From positions 5,282,201 to 5,346,200 of the forward strand of contig OX345638.1 of the NCBI GenBank assembly GCA_947044365.1: a stretch of 64,000 nt of DNA, given 5' to 3'. The stretch is from Petrosia ficiformis (lineage: Eukaryota; Porifera; Demospongiae; Haplosclerida; Petrosiidae). The notes under the pieces were generated by a model. It was not told the DNA's origin and did no database searches. It worked only from the letters and a program-made list of their open reading frames with translations. Both the position numbers and the translations under genes were made by a program. Numbering within the stretch: the stretch's first letter is position 1; every line of letters starts with the position of its first letter. Positions 34,270 to 46,500 of this stretch are shown piece by piece.

Positions 34270-37200
34270 CTACACATTTAACTGAGTTCCCAGTTTATCT
34301 CTGACTGACTGCTGTATGGATTTCTTGATCTTGTTAGCTGCATCAACATATGGACCACGTATTTCATAAAAAGCATTGAAGATTTTCGTACAATATTCCT
34401 CAATCTCATCTAGATCATCTTTGAATACAAAGCCAGATAAGAAACAGTTAATAATATTATCACTGGTAGGATTTGTCTGAACATCACATGTTATTATACC
34501 AGCTTCTAATAATTCATCAGCAACAGTTTTCAATGAACCAGTCTTAAATAATCAAGTGAGTTTAGCATGATACTTCTTCATTACTAGTTCAATATATCTT
34601 ATAACGTGACTAGCATCAACATGAGATCTATCACTACCTGTGCACATTATAAATATAAATTGTTTATAATTATATATTATGTATATGTTAGAGTACACCC
34701 AACTGCACTGTAACTGGACTGATGCTAAACATAGTTAAAGTACAAAGACTAATTACTAGGTATACATATATATGTAATTAATTAGCTTAGAGAATGAATA
34801 TAATAAGCTTACTTGCTTGGATAATTTGTAAAATACATGAAATACCAAAAACAAAGGGGATTACTTGTTGCATTAATATCAGAATGCTTTTCATGAAAGT
34901 GCCAAAAAACAATTAAGTGCTCAGAGCACCTTAACTCCACATTTCCTTGATGAGAACGTCTCCTTTCTCCCTATCTAGCCTTCTTCTCTTTTCTCTTAGT
35001 GCTTCCATGCTACATCTCTATAATTATACATATGCCTTGCTGACCTAACCCTCAATTGCAGTTGGAGGTCTACCTAGCCAGACTAAATTCCCTCAAAGTC
35101 CAATAGCCACTTGTGTCAGACAGATGACACACTGTTTAAGAATGTCTGAGCAAATTTTTATTCCAACCAGTGAACAGTTTGTACAAGAGTTAGACATGGA
35201 ACTTAGATGGTATGAGCTTGGTTTATTTCTACCAGTATTGTTAAACAGAGAAGAAAGCCACAAATACCAAAATCATGCTCCGCTAGCTGCAAGAAAGCAG
35301 CAAGGTGAGGGTCTAAAAGTAGTATAAGTCTTGCTATCATGACTATATAGATGTTTCATTACCCCACAACTAATTATTGTTGTGTTAATTGCATTCCTGT
35401 GCTAGCTGTGATTCAAGCTCTGCACTGCACAATTATATGCCTTGTGCTAAGGCGCTTGGTAATTACAGATTGATTAACATTTTCATTTATATAATAATTA
35501 TATATATACTATATAAATTACCTTGTCTTGCTGCAATTGAAACTTTCTTGTAGACTTGTGCTTCGTCTTTTAAAAACCCCAATTCTAAAGGTCATAATAT
35601 TAGGTTTTCAAAGCACATGTAATGAATTATAATCATTATCTGACCTTTCTCTAGTGTATCTAATTTATCTATTAATGACATTTTTCTTGTCGTTAGGTGT
35701 GTAATTTCCTCACATTTCTCAACACTTAGTTTCAATAATTCTAATTCTTTCTCAAATATCTTTCTCTCCAATATTCTCTGTGTCTCCTGATTCAGAAATA
35801 ATTAACACGATAATTTATTGAAATAATATCGATCACTGGTTTACTAACTATATAGTTCTTGGCTTCTATCATGAAGAAGATTACAAAGTAAACTTTCCTG
35901 AATCTCACACTTGTTTTTCATCAGTTGTTCATATTCCAAACATGTTTCACAGACCACTCATCATTAATATATTCTATACAATGTGATATTTATTATTATA
36001 GTAACAATGATATTCAGTATTAGAGTAAGATGTATTGTTATTATCCTAGTTCTAAGACATGAGATACTGGATTACTAATATATACTAAAAACAAGATATA
36101 AAACTAAAAACAGATGAAAGGTATAGAACTAACAAAATCAAATCAAAATAATACCAGAGAGTGAGAGTTATTGAAGATAGTTAATTATGAAAGTTTGTTG
36201 AGTGATCAAGATAATAATCACATATCATATACATACTTCCGTACATCAATACATACTAAGATAAATACATTTAATATAATTATACATGTATGTCTGTACT
36301 AATAATTATATATAGTAATCCAGGTTAATAATGATAATACAGTCTGTAGTAAGACCAGAAAATTCACTGACACTTTCTCTTTATTTATGAATCATAGGAT
36401 ACTTAAATATCTCAGAATAGGTAACTACAAATGTATCAGTGAATCTACAACTATTGGATTATTCTCTTGTATACATGAAGCTAGATTTTCATATAGCTTT
36501 AATAATCTTTTATGTCATAGACTGTACACATTCCAATGAACAGGATAATGATCACTAATAATAATATATCATTTGATAATTATTAATTATCATACCTAAT
36601 TCAATGACAACTGTAATATCAGATCCAGTGATCGGATTTGTTGTTTTATCAGATTGATTGATTTCACTGCAGCCTGCAGTCCCTATAATCTAAAACCTTT
36701 CGTTTGATATATAGTATGTTGACATGGAGTGGTAAAATCTTTTTTTAGTAACTGAATCAGGAAGATCTATCTGAAGAGATTAATAAATTAACATATATAC
36801 TATGTGTTATAAATGAGGAACACATCATTATAATACTATTAGTGCACAAATCAATTAATAAAATGTAATTGCTAGAAATGTAACACTTTCAGTTCATATT
36901 TGTGTTTACCAGTATTTTCAATATTAATTTTGATGATATTAAAATAAACGAATGTATTGTCAATAAGGTGTTATATGTGTCATGTGATGTACAATACCTG
37001 ATACCAGATAAAACTGGAGAGATTCATTATCCAGCAATCACTTAGTGTTTGAAGAACATCATCCAATCCTCCCAATACCATCAAATGGGATATCGTTTTT
37101 TGATTTGATGATATAGTATTGATAGTGGTACTAGCATGACCAAGCCTCGCTTTAGGCCATTTCAATGTAGTAACGAGTGATTTGACTATTTTCTTAAAGT

Positions 37201-38460
37201 CCTATAGTATTTGTAATACAACATAGGTTTATTATTAATATCAATATAATTTTTTAAAGATGAGAATATAACACTCACTAGTTATAATTATCATTACTAA
37301 GGGTTGTGATTTACAAGTGGATTATTATGAGTGATTATCATTTACTAACAAATAGAACATGTATTTAAAAACATGATTAATGATTACATCACGCAATTAA
37401 AATATTTGTGGTTGTATATTAATTTAATCAAAATAATATTATGTATATATATAGAAATGTGGAATCAGTTTAATGAACACTTAACAACAACTTACTATTG
37501 CATTCTGAGAGAATGACAATAGAAATAGGTTATTAACACGACGGAATCCAGTCTCATCAATTCTACCCCCTCCAAACAGTACCCCTCTATTACCAGGAAG
37601 TGAGTTGATACTGAAACGAGAACATGGTGGTGGACGATTGCCTGTTATGATAGGACTTTCCCTTGACCTGAAGAAAATGCAGAATATCATTATGATGTAA
37701 TACATAATGCGAGTCATGTAATACCTGGTGATGAATTGACAGACATAGTGTGTATTTCATTTGTGTAGCAATAATTTGGACTGCTAGAAGAAGGAACATA
37801 CAGAGAATCCGTTTGAATAGTGATTGGTATAGGTCCTAACCCTCCGATAACTACTAAATTATCTTCTGCATTCATGTTGAATGATATCATTCCACAGCCA
37901 CATTTTCTCATCGGTCCATTATCAGGAGAACTGTTAGTAATTTCTTTCCATTCCTTAGTAGTAGTGTTGAAACAAAATGAATCATTGTGAAAACAGTTAC
38001 TTGGTTTGCAGCTTCCACCAAAATACAATATATTGTCTCTTAGGTTAGTACAAGCATAGTCCATCACTCCCACAGGTGGATTAGCTGTAGTATATCTCTT
38101 CTCCCACTTCAATGTAGCTAAGTGAAATATATCAACAGATGATGTAAACATCCTCTTCTCATCATTATAATGTACCAGAGGAAGGTCCTTCTGCTTGCCT
38201 CCCCACCAATACAATCTGTCCCTGTTGACTACAGTGGAATGTCCACCTCTCCATTTCATCTCATATTGACCTGATAATAAACAATTGACCCATGACTGTA
38301 ATAACATGACAAGTAACAATATATGTTAAATAAATTTAGTGTTATAAAGATTATCACTACACAACCCGGTACTATGTATTTTAAGTTTAAGTAACTTATG
38401 TATCAAGTTGTTTCTATGTAACAAGAAATATATTATGATAATTCACTCACCAGTAGCCAT
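34270..38460 (-). pseudogene. Gene B: shortened, decayed kelch paralogue
   Basis: Recognisable exons: 38460-38451 (same 10-bp start exon), 38270-37725 (kelch, intact), 37667-37496 (172 nt, 1 short of the 173 in A and C; frame closes at once), 37201-36998 (kelch, intact), 36770-36596 (Trp codon TGG changed to TAG in the RF-W-I block), 35973-about 35830 (1-nt loss in the WNYEQL block), 35786-35645 and 35584-35522 (coiled coil), 34637-34270 (C-terminal domain, with TGA replacing Arg CGA at 34552-34554). The remaining coiled coil, ZU5, spacer and UPA exons are absent. Four independent lesions make it a pseudogene, though kelch exon 2 could still be transcribed. Confidence 0.88.
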
Positions 38461-38525
38461 TATCAAAGATTAAAGAAAAAGCTATATAATGAGCAGATTC
38501 AACACTGGTTGCTCTTATTGCAGAT

Positions 38526-38545
38526 ATCACATGATGTCATGTGAT
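38526..38545. promoter_or_regulatory. Conserved palindromic site upstream of gene B
   Basis: Same 20 bases as at 29,714-29,733, here 66-85 bp upstream of the ATG, also followed by gagcagattcaacactggtt. It is retained although the gene is dead. Confidence 0.55.
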
Positions 38546-38689
38546 CATTTTATGAACAATGTTACTGTACCTTGAGTATCTACGTAGTGATAATACATAT
38601 AATAAGACATACACATAACACTGTTTTATAAAATATACAGATATAGATAGATCTTTTTTCCATAATTATTTTGTGTCCGAGCTACTCTT

Positions 38690-39120
38690 TAGAAATGCGG
38701 TACCTATATATGTAATGTTCTGTGTGAAACTTTTGCAGTAATTTTGCTTACTAGCTATCTTTATTTTCATGTCATGATTCATATTATTGAACTATTGGGA
38801 AAATAACTATGCTTATAGCTAATATGGTAATGATTAGAACATGTTTTATGCCATTAATCCTTGGTTGCATAGCAGGCAGGGTGCAGAAATACTGAAATTA
38901 TTTTGTCTGTCTTCCCAAATTTTCTTCCAATCTATGAATATTGGTATTTTGAATGGATAACCAGATAATCGTTCAAAGATTAACAGAAACCAAAGACTTA
39001 TAGTCTTCCCTTTAAATAGTCAAGTAATACACTTAACTAGCCATAACCTACTCTTGATGATCTAGCATACTTCTTATAATAGAGAAGCTGGTTAGCATTA
39101 ACCATTCTACTAGGTGTTAT
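38690..39120. other. Intergenic flank
   Basis: 5' flank of gene B with partial similarity to the flank of gene A near 29,860-30,060; no gene seen. Confidence 0.55.
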
Positions 39121-39129
39121 AATAGCAAT

Positions 39130-39250
39130 GAAGTCCACAGAAAAAAGAGACACTCTTTTCCCAGGAAACAACCTGACTGTAGCTGAACCTGAACCACTGA
39201 CTATTCGCTCATGAGGCTCAAGCTCTAACCACTAGGCCATACTGCCTCTT
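39130..39250 (-). mobile_element. tRNA-derived SINE
   Basis: Read on -, the head is ggcagtatggcctagtggtt with an A box at 39,239-39,229 (tggcctagtgg) and a B box at 39,195-39,185 (ggttcaggttc), the spacing of a Pol III promoter. The tRNA-like fold is imperfect, and an unrelated body (gtttcctgggaaaagagtgt) follows, so it is a SINE and not a functional tRNA. Confidence 0.7.
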
Positions 39251-40522
39251 AAAAAAAAGGAGTGTCCATCAAACTGGGACTTGTTGATGGGAGTGACTAA
39301 ACAACATATAAACAACAAGTGTATCTAAGACCATAGGCTATCAGGGTATAATAGAACATTGGTTCCCCAGAAACTGAAGGATACATAATGTATCCTTGTC
39401 TCATTACCTGCTGATGTGAAGTGCTATACATAGATTCTATATATAGCTGTTATCAGGTTTTATGTAAATGTATATTGGTAGAAGTATATTGACATGAAAA
39501 CTGTGACTACTTTTGAATCCTCTTTTCAAAGCTGTTAGACATCATATCAGTAATCCTATACTATATATTTACATAGTCATTGTGAATAAACAACATTCCA
39601 ACAACAAATGTTAATACATATACTCTTCAACACTTCAGTATAGGCAAGTAGTAAAGAGCAGATACAGATACTTTACAGACCAAGTTTTGAAACTTTATGG
39701 TATTATTATAATGTAGGAAAACATTGATACATCATTCTGAATCATAATTATTTTTTAGGTATTTCCCACTTCTTTAGTAGTTTGTGAATTTCATTTTCCA
39801 ACAGAAATGGGTATATCGAGCCACACTAAAAATTAGTGATGCACATGAACATATTATACTATATGAAAATAAGTGAACACAGGTATATAATTATAGGTAT
39901 AGGTTTAGTTGCCTATAATACCTATATCTGAATTATAGGCAAAACCTAGTATAGGTACAACACTACTAAATATCTTCATAATATTATAAGATTATACACA
40001 GGAATGAAAAATAGCTTATAAACTCATTTAAACTATATTCATACTCCAATCACTGACATGTGAAATTTCTCTAGTTTCCACTATACAAACACAGTATTCG
40101 TGATAATTATACATTGAAGTGTTGATGAAAAGAGGACAACAGAAACAGTTCGATTTGTGACAGATGAAAAGTTACCTAATTCTATTTGTCATTACAATTT
40201 TATAACACTCCAAATCTGAAGCATACAGTTGCAGAGACTGCATGTTCAAAGTGAGGGTGATGACAAATGTGACGAACAGCATATGATATTAGTGTATACA
40301 AACAAGTACAAGAGAAATTACACTGTGTTATTGAGACTCATACCCACACATGTTTTCATTTCATTGCACATATTGTAAAATATGTGTGAAAACATTTTGC
40401 TATATAACTTGGATTTGATATACAAAAACCAAAATCTAAAAAAGAAGGAATAATAACAAGTTTACAATGATACTACAATCATAATAGTGTAGAGCAGTAC
40501 TGAACTAAACTAAGTATATATA
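39251..40522. other. Intergenic, no gene seen
   Basis: AT-rich. An inverted repeat at 39,885-39,960 (aggtataggtttagttgcc and attataggcaaaacctagta) is the only clear structure. Confidence 0.55.
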
Positions 40523-43500
40523 CTACACATTTAAGTGAATTTGCACTTTATCTCTGACTGCCTTTTGCATGGATTTCTTGATCTTGTTAGCTGCATCGAC
40601 GTATGGACCACGTATTTCATAAAAAGCATTGAAGAATCTCACACAATACTCCTCAATCTCTTCTAATTCATTTTTGAAAGCGAAACCAGATAAGAAACAG
40701 TTAATAATAGTGTCACTGGTAGGATTTGTCTCAATATCACGTGTTATTATACCAGCTTGTAGTAGTTCTTCAGCAAAAGTTTTTAACGAGCTCTTAAATA
40801 ATCGACAAAGATTAGCATGATTCTTCTCCATTACTAGTTCAATACATCTTATAACTTGACTAGTATCAACAGGAGATCTCTCATTACCTGTAAAAGTATA
40901 ATTATTGAATGCAATTATTTTAAAAAATAATGATGCATAATGATATGAAGCGGAAAATAATGTATTGTCATGGCTATAATAATATCATTAGTGTAAATTT
41001 ACTCCTAGTTTACGCCATATTGCGCTTCTTAGGGGTCAAAACTCCTAAACCTAAATTTACAGAAAAGCATACATGGAGTGTTCTATACACACTGTACTCT
41101 GCATGTCTCCCACTTTAATAGCTTACACTACTTTTTGCCTACCCATTGTATAAAGAGCAAACACTTTCTAATATATAATACATCATACATCAATGATAAT
41201 TAATGTAACAGCTTGACTTCATATATCAACACAACACAAATACTATAGTCAGAACTAAAACATATTTTATTATACTATATTATATTAAATACTAACCTAT
41301 AGGATTTAGTGGAGCACTAAACTGTTGTACTGTCCTACTGGTGTCTGTCATAAGATAATCAAGAGTATTATGTGTACATAGAATGCACAAATTATTGTAA
41401 TACCTGTAGCTTCCAAGAATCGAGTTATAAATATCTCTTCAGCTAGAGACACAACACCCTTTAATGGTACAGCATAGCTCAAGAGTTCATCAGCTTTATG
41501 TTGATCTTTAGCATATACACTCACTAAACATGATGGAGGATCTGGAAGACCATCATTATCACTTCTACCAAACATATTCATAGACACCTTTGACAACTGT
41601 GAAATTGATACATACATGTACACATTTCTATAAACATTAAATTTTATAATTCAATTATAACTGAATACATGTACGAATATTACTTTGCAGGGCTGAGTAT
41701 GAGGACTGATGACCCATCCATTGAAAGGTTTCTCTTGTTTCTTGTCCATTATTAACTCCAGATAATAGCTGTCATAACTGAACTTAAAAGACACACTTTG
41801 ATCAACTTCAGCTTGTGGATGATGTGTTAATACATACTATAGTAACATGTAATGAAACAGTTAACATCATCACATGTGTAGAACAGTATACTATTTACCT
41901 TTGAGAGAGCATTCAGATCCTTAACAGCTATGAATCTCATTAACCATCTATTTTTGCCACGACTCTCATAAAATATTTTACCTCCATAGTTGATACTGGA
42001 AGCTATATAATTATATTATTACAAGCATTTGTTTATACAATCATGACTATAGTGTACATCAATACGTTTACAAATAGACTATATACACAATCTTTATGTA
42101 TGTATATACACTTGTACATTATTTACTGCCAATATACGTTAAAATATCAATTATTCATACATCACCATAAAACCACTCTTTTACACGAAGTGTAATACAT
42201 TACATGATATTTTGCATGTAGTATATTATCTGATATGAATAGATGCATTATTATAAATCTTACTTTTTTTTTGTTTTTGTATCCGTGTATCAGGTGTGTT
42301 GATAATATCATCAGTAGTAATTGTTTTAACATAATTTTCATCAGCTGAAAATAAGACAAATAGTATTTATAAATTAAAATTAAGGATAATCATTAAATTT
42401 ACAATTCTCTTCTTGTATATCAGGTGAGGTGATAATATTTTCAGTGCTAATATCATCAATACTTTTACGTTTCGCTTCTTCATGTGTTTCTTGGTTATCA
42501 GATGAGATATCTTCTCTCACCTCTATATCATCAGTAGCAGATACATTATCAGTTGAGTGAACATTAACTAATATATATTAAATTTAATATGACATTAATA
42601 ATAATTATTATTAACATGCTAACCATGAGTGGTCTGTCTTTCACTACTAGTATCAATAGTAAGATTCTTGTCTTCTGGAGGCAGTGAGCTAGTTGTCTTG
42701 GTTGATTGAATGTTAGCTAAAAATAATAAGTATTATGATAATTATAATTACACCAGTAATATTCTAACCCTGTCCAGAATCTCCAGATGTGGTCTGTGTT
42801 GTATTACTAGTAGGATTCTTGTCCTCTGAAGAGGAGTCAGTACTACCAGTTGATTCATCATCTAATCACATAACAAATGCTAATAAATGATTAATAATAT
42901 AATATATATTTGCAATCTAACCACTATCAGCATCACTACTAGGATCTGAAGGTGACTGTTCCTCTTCATCAGATGAGGTATGTACACTATCACCATTACT
43001 CTTCAGGACTATACCAGTTATAGAAAATTTGGAACGAACTATTTTTCCATACTGACTATCAGTATAGAATTTACCACCCTTTATGAACCTGAACTTGTAT
43101 GGTGGTACTGACTTATCTATAGGTGCTATTATGAAACTGAGATGTTTAAATTGTCGTGAACTCTTCAGTGTGACACAATGCTGTATCTCCAGTTCCACTG
43201 GCTGGAGGAAGGTTTCAGAAAACTGTATGACATATAAAGCACTGACAAGCTCAACGTCATCAGGAAACTGGAATTTACCACCAACAAGAGCTTTGATAAG
43301 CACTTCTGATGGTGGGATGGTACCTTCTGGGAAATACATCTTAAACCCATATTCTCGCCAATCCAGAGTGTTCCCTTTAATATGAAATATATTCTGTTTA
43401 GCTATATGAAGATCAGTGTCATCTGTATATATAATAATATTAGATTATGATAACAGTGGAAGATTTTGATATAAATGAAGTCAATTAACATAAGGCATTG

Positions 43501-46500
43501 TTTGGTAGGGTAATGCAATTATACAAAAGATGTGTTATGCAAAGCTCCCAAGTACAGCTCTAAAACTGTTCTTAAGAAGTATGACAATTTTGAAACATAT
43601 TTATGTAGATTTAAATGCTTGGCATTATATGTATAAGAAGCAAACTGAATTCTGGCATCCACGAAGATCGACTATTGTTCTACCTAGACACTGAGTTTGA
43701 TTGGCTTTCCAATACAAAATGGCAACATAATTTATTAAAATATCATTATTAGTTGATACAAGAATAATTATATTTATGTAATTTTCCTCTACTCTGATTT
43801 AATATTATGCTCATTGTACTATAGCTACATCAAAAATTAATAATACATGAATAATAATAGTACTAACCTTCAAGGATTTGAATATTTCCATTCGGTATAT
43901 GACCCGGAATAAATTCTTAAGTGTTAGAAAATCAGTTGATATTAACTTATGATAATAATGAATTATATACCTGTAGTGGATGTTTCAAGAAATCTGCTGA
44001 TATATATTTTCCTTGTGTTGCAATCTATTCCAGTTAGTGTTACTGGATGTCTCAAACGTTTCTCAGGATCACAGGATAGTTTAGCCCATACAGTAACAAG
44101 ACAAGATGGAGGAATGGGAAGATCATTTGATCCAAATAGATCAGCATCTCTCTTCATAAGCTGATTATAGAAATTATATGTTAAGACATGCAATACAGAC
44201 TTCCATTTCAAAAGATAATCATTACTGATATTATCTTACTCTCAGTGGTTCCTTGGGAGGTTCAATACTCCATCCTCTATACACTACTTGTTCCATACTA
44301 ACACTATCAAGTTCAATATATCCATTCACTGGATTCAGGAATGAAAACCTAATCATCTCATCCTTTTCAGCACTATGATGATTATCTTTAATATACTATA
44401 AAATGATGATAATGAATATTAGTGAATATTGTAATTATAAGTATAATTATTATTATAACTACCTCTAAAAATACTTTCACATTTTGCACAACCATAAATG
44501 TCATTTTCCATTTGTTACAACCTGTCCTCTCATAGTACATTCCACCAGTGTATATATTATCAGGTACACCAGAGTCATTAGAAACCTGTACTGTATATAG
44601 AATATACAAATATTCAATACTACATTATGTAGTAATATTTATGTACCTCCTTTTGAGATAAAGTGATTTGTTTGTGTTTCTTTATCAGTAACATAACTAG
44701 GATCTTTATCCTTATCAACTTTGTCAGTTGATTGAATATCAACTAATGAAAATAATACAAATATCACTAAAAATCATTAATATCCTAACCATGTCCAGTT
44801 GAGGATGGTGTTTTATCATCAGTATCGCTACTAGGATGCTCTTCAGTATTGTCAATTGACAGAACATTGACTAATAATAATTATAGTAAATACATTCATA
44901 ATAATTATACTATTAATATCCTAACCATGTTCAGATGAGGGTGGTGTTTTATCATCAGTATCGCTACTAGGATGCTCTTCAGTATTGTCAATTGATGGAA
45001 CATCGACTAATAATAATTATAATACATACATTCAGGATATACTATTAATATTCTAACCATGTCCAGATGAGGATGGTGTTTTATCGTCAGTATCGCTACT
45101 AGGATGCTCTTCAGTATTGTCAATTGACAGAACATCGACTAATAATAATAATTATTATAATACATACATTCAGGATATACTATTAATATCCTAACCATGT
45201 CCAGATGAGGGTGGTGTTTTTTCTTCTGTATCGCTACTAGGATGCTCTTCAGTATTGTCAATTGATGGAACATCGACTAATAATAATTATAATGAATACA
45301 TTCAGGATATACTATTAATATCCTAACCATGTCCAGATGAAGGTGGTGTTTTTTCTTCTGTATCGCTACTAGGATGCTCTTCAGTATTGTCAATTGATGG
45401 AACATCGACTAATAATAATTATAATACATACATTCAGGATATACTATTAATATCCTAACCATGTCCAGATGAGGATGGTGTTTTATCGTCAGTATCGCTA
45501 CTAGGATGCTCTTCAGTATTGTCAATTGACAGAACATCGACTAATAATAATAATTATTATAATACATACATTCAGGATATACTATTAATATCCTAACCAT
45601 GTCCAGATGAGGGTGGTGTTTTTTCTTCTGTATCGCTACTAGGATGCTCTTCAGTATTGTCAATTGATGGAACATCGACTAATAATAATTATAATGAATA
45701 CATTCAGGATATACTATTAATATCCTAACCATGTCCAGATGAGGATGGTGTTTTATCATATGTATTGCTACTAGGATGCTCTTCAGTATTGTCAATTGAT
45801 GGAACATCGACTAATAATAATTATAATACATACATTTAGGATATACTATTAATATCCTAACCATGTCCAGACGAGGGTGGTGTTTTATCTATTGTATCAC
45901 TACTAGGATGTTCTTCAGTATTGTCAATTGATGGAACATCGACTAATAATAATTATAATACATACATTCAGGATATACTATTAATATCCTAACCATGTCG
46001 AGATGAGGGTGGTGTTTTTTCTTCTGTATCGCTACTAGGATGCTCTTCAGTATTGTCAATTGATGGAACATCGACTAATAATAATTATAATGAATACATT
46101 CAGGATATACTATTAATATCCTAACCATGTCCAGATGAGGGTGGTGTTTTATCATATGTATCGCTACTAGGATGCTCTTCAGTATTGGGAACATCGACTA
46201 ATAATCATAATAATTATACTATTAATATACTGTTAATATACTAACCATGTCCTGATGAGGATGATGTTATATCATCAGTATCACTACTAGGATGCTCTTC
46301 AGTATTGTCAGTTGGCGAAACATCAACTAATAATAATTATAGTAATTAATAGAAAAGCATTCATAATAATATATACTGTTAATATATTGATGGTATGACA
46401 GAGAGAATAAAATCATAAAATTAATGACTATTTAATTGTTTCTCACTTTCTTCAATGTTAAATGAAGTTTCATCATAAGATACATCAATATCAGTACTGT

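Noticed and set aside
35124..35327. 67-residue open frame on +
   Set aside because: Lies in the remnant of gene B between decayed exons; no motif and no support.
39170..39250. Functional tRNA gene
   Set aside because: A and B boxes are present but the acceptor stem does not pair and an unrelated tail follows.
44790..46326. CRISPR-like array
   Set aside because: Regular repeats and spacers, but the repeats are 81-nt coding exons with splice sites, the spacers are near-identical introns, and the host is eukaryotic.
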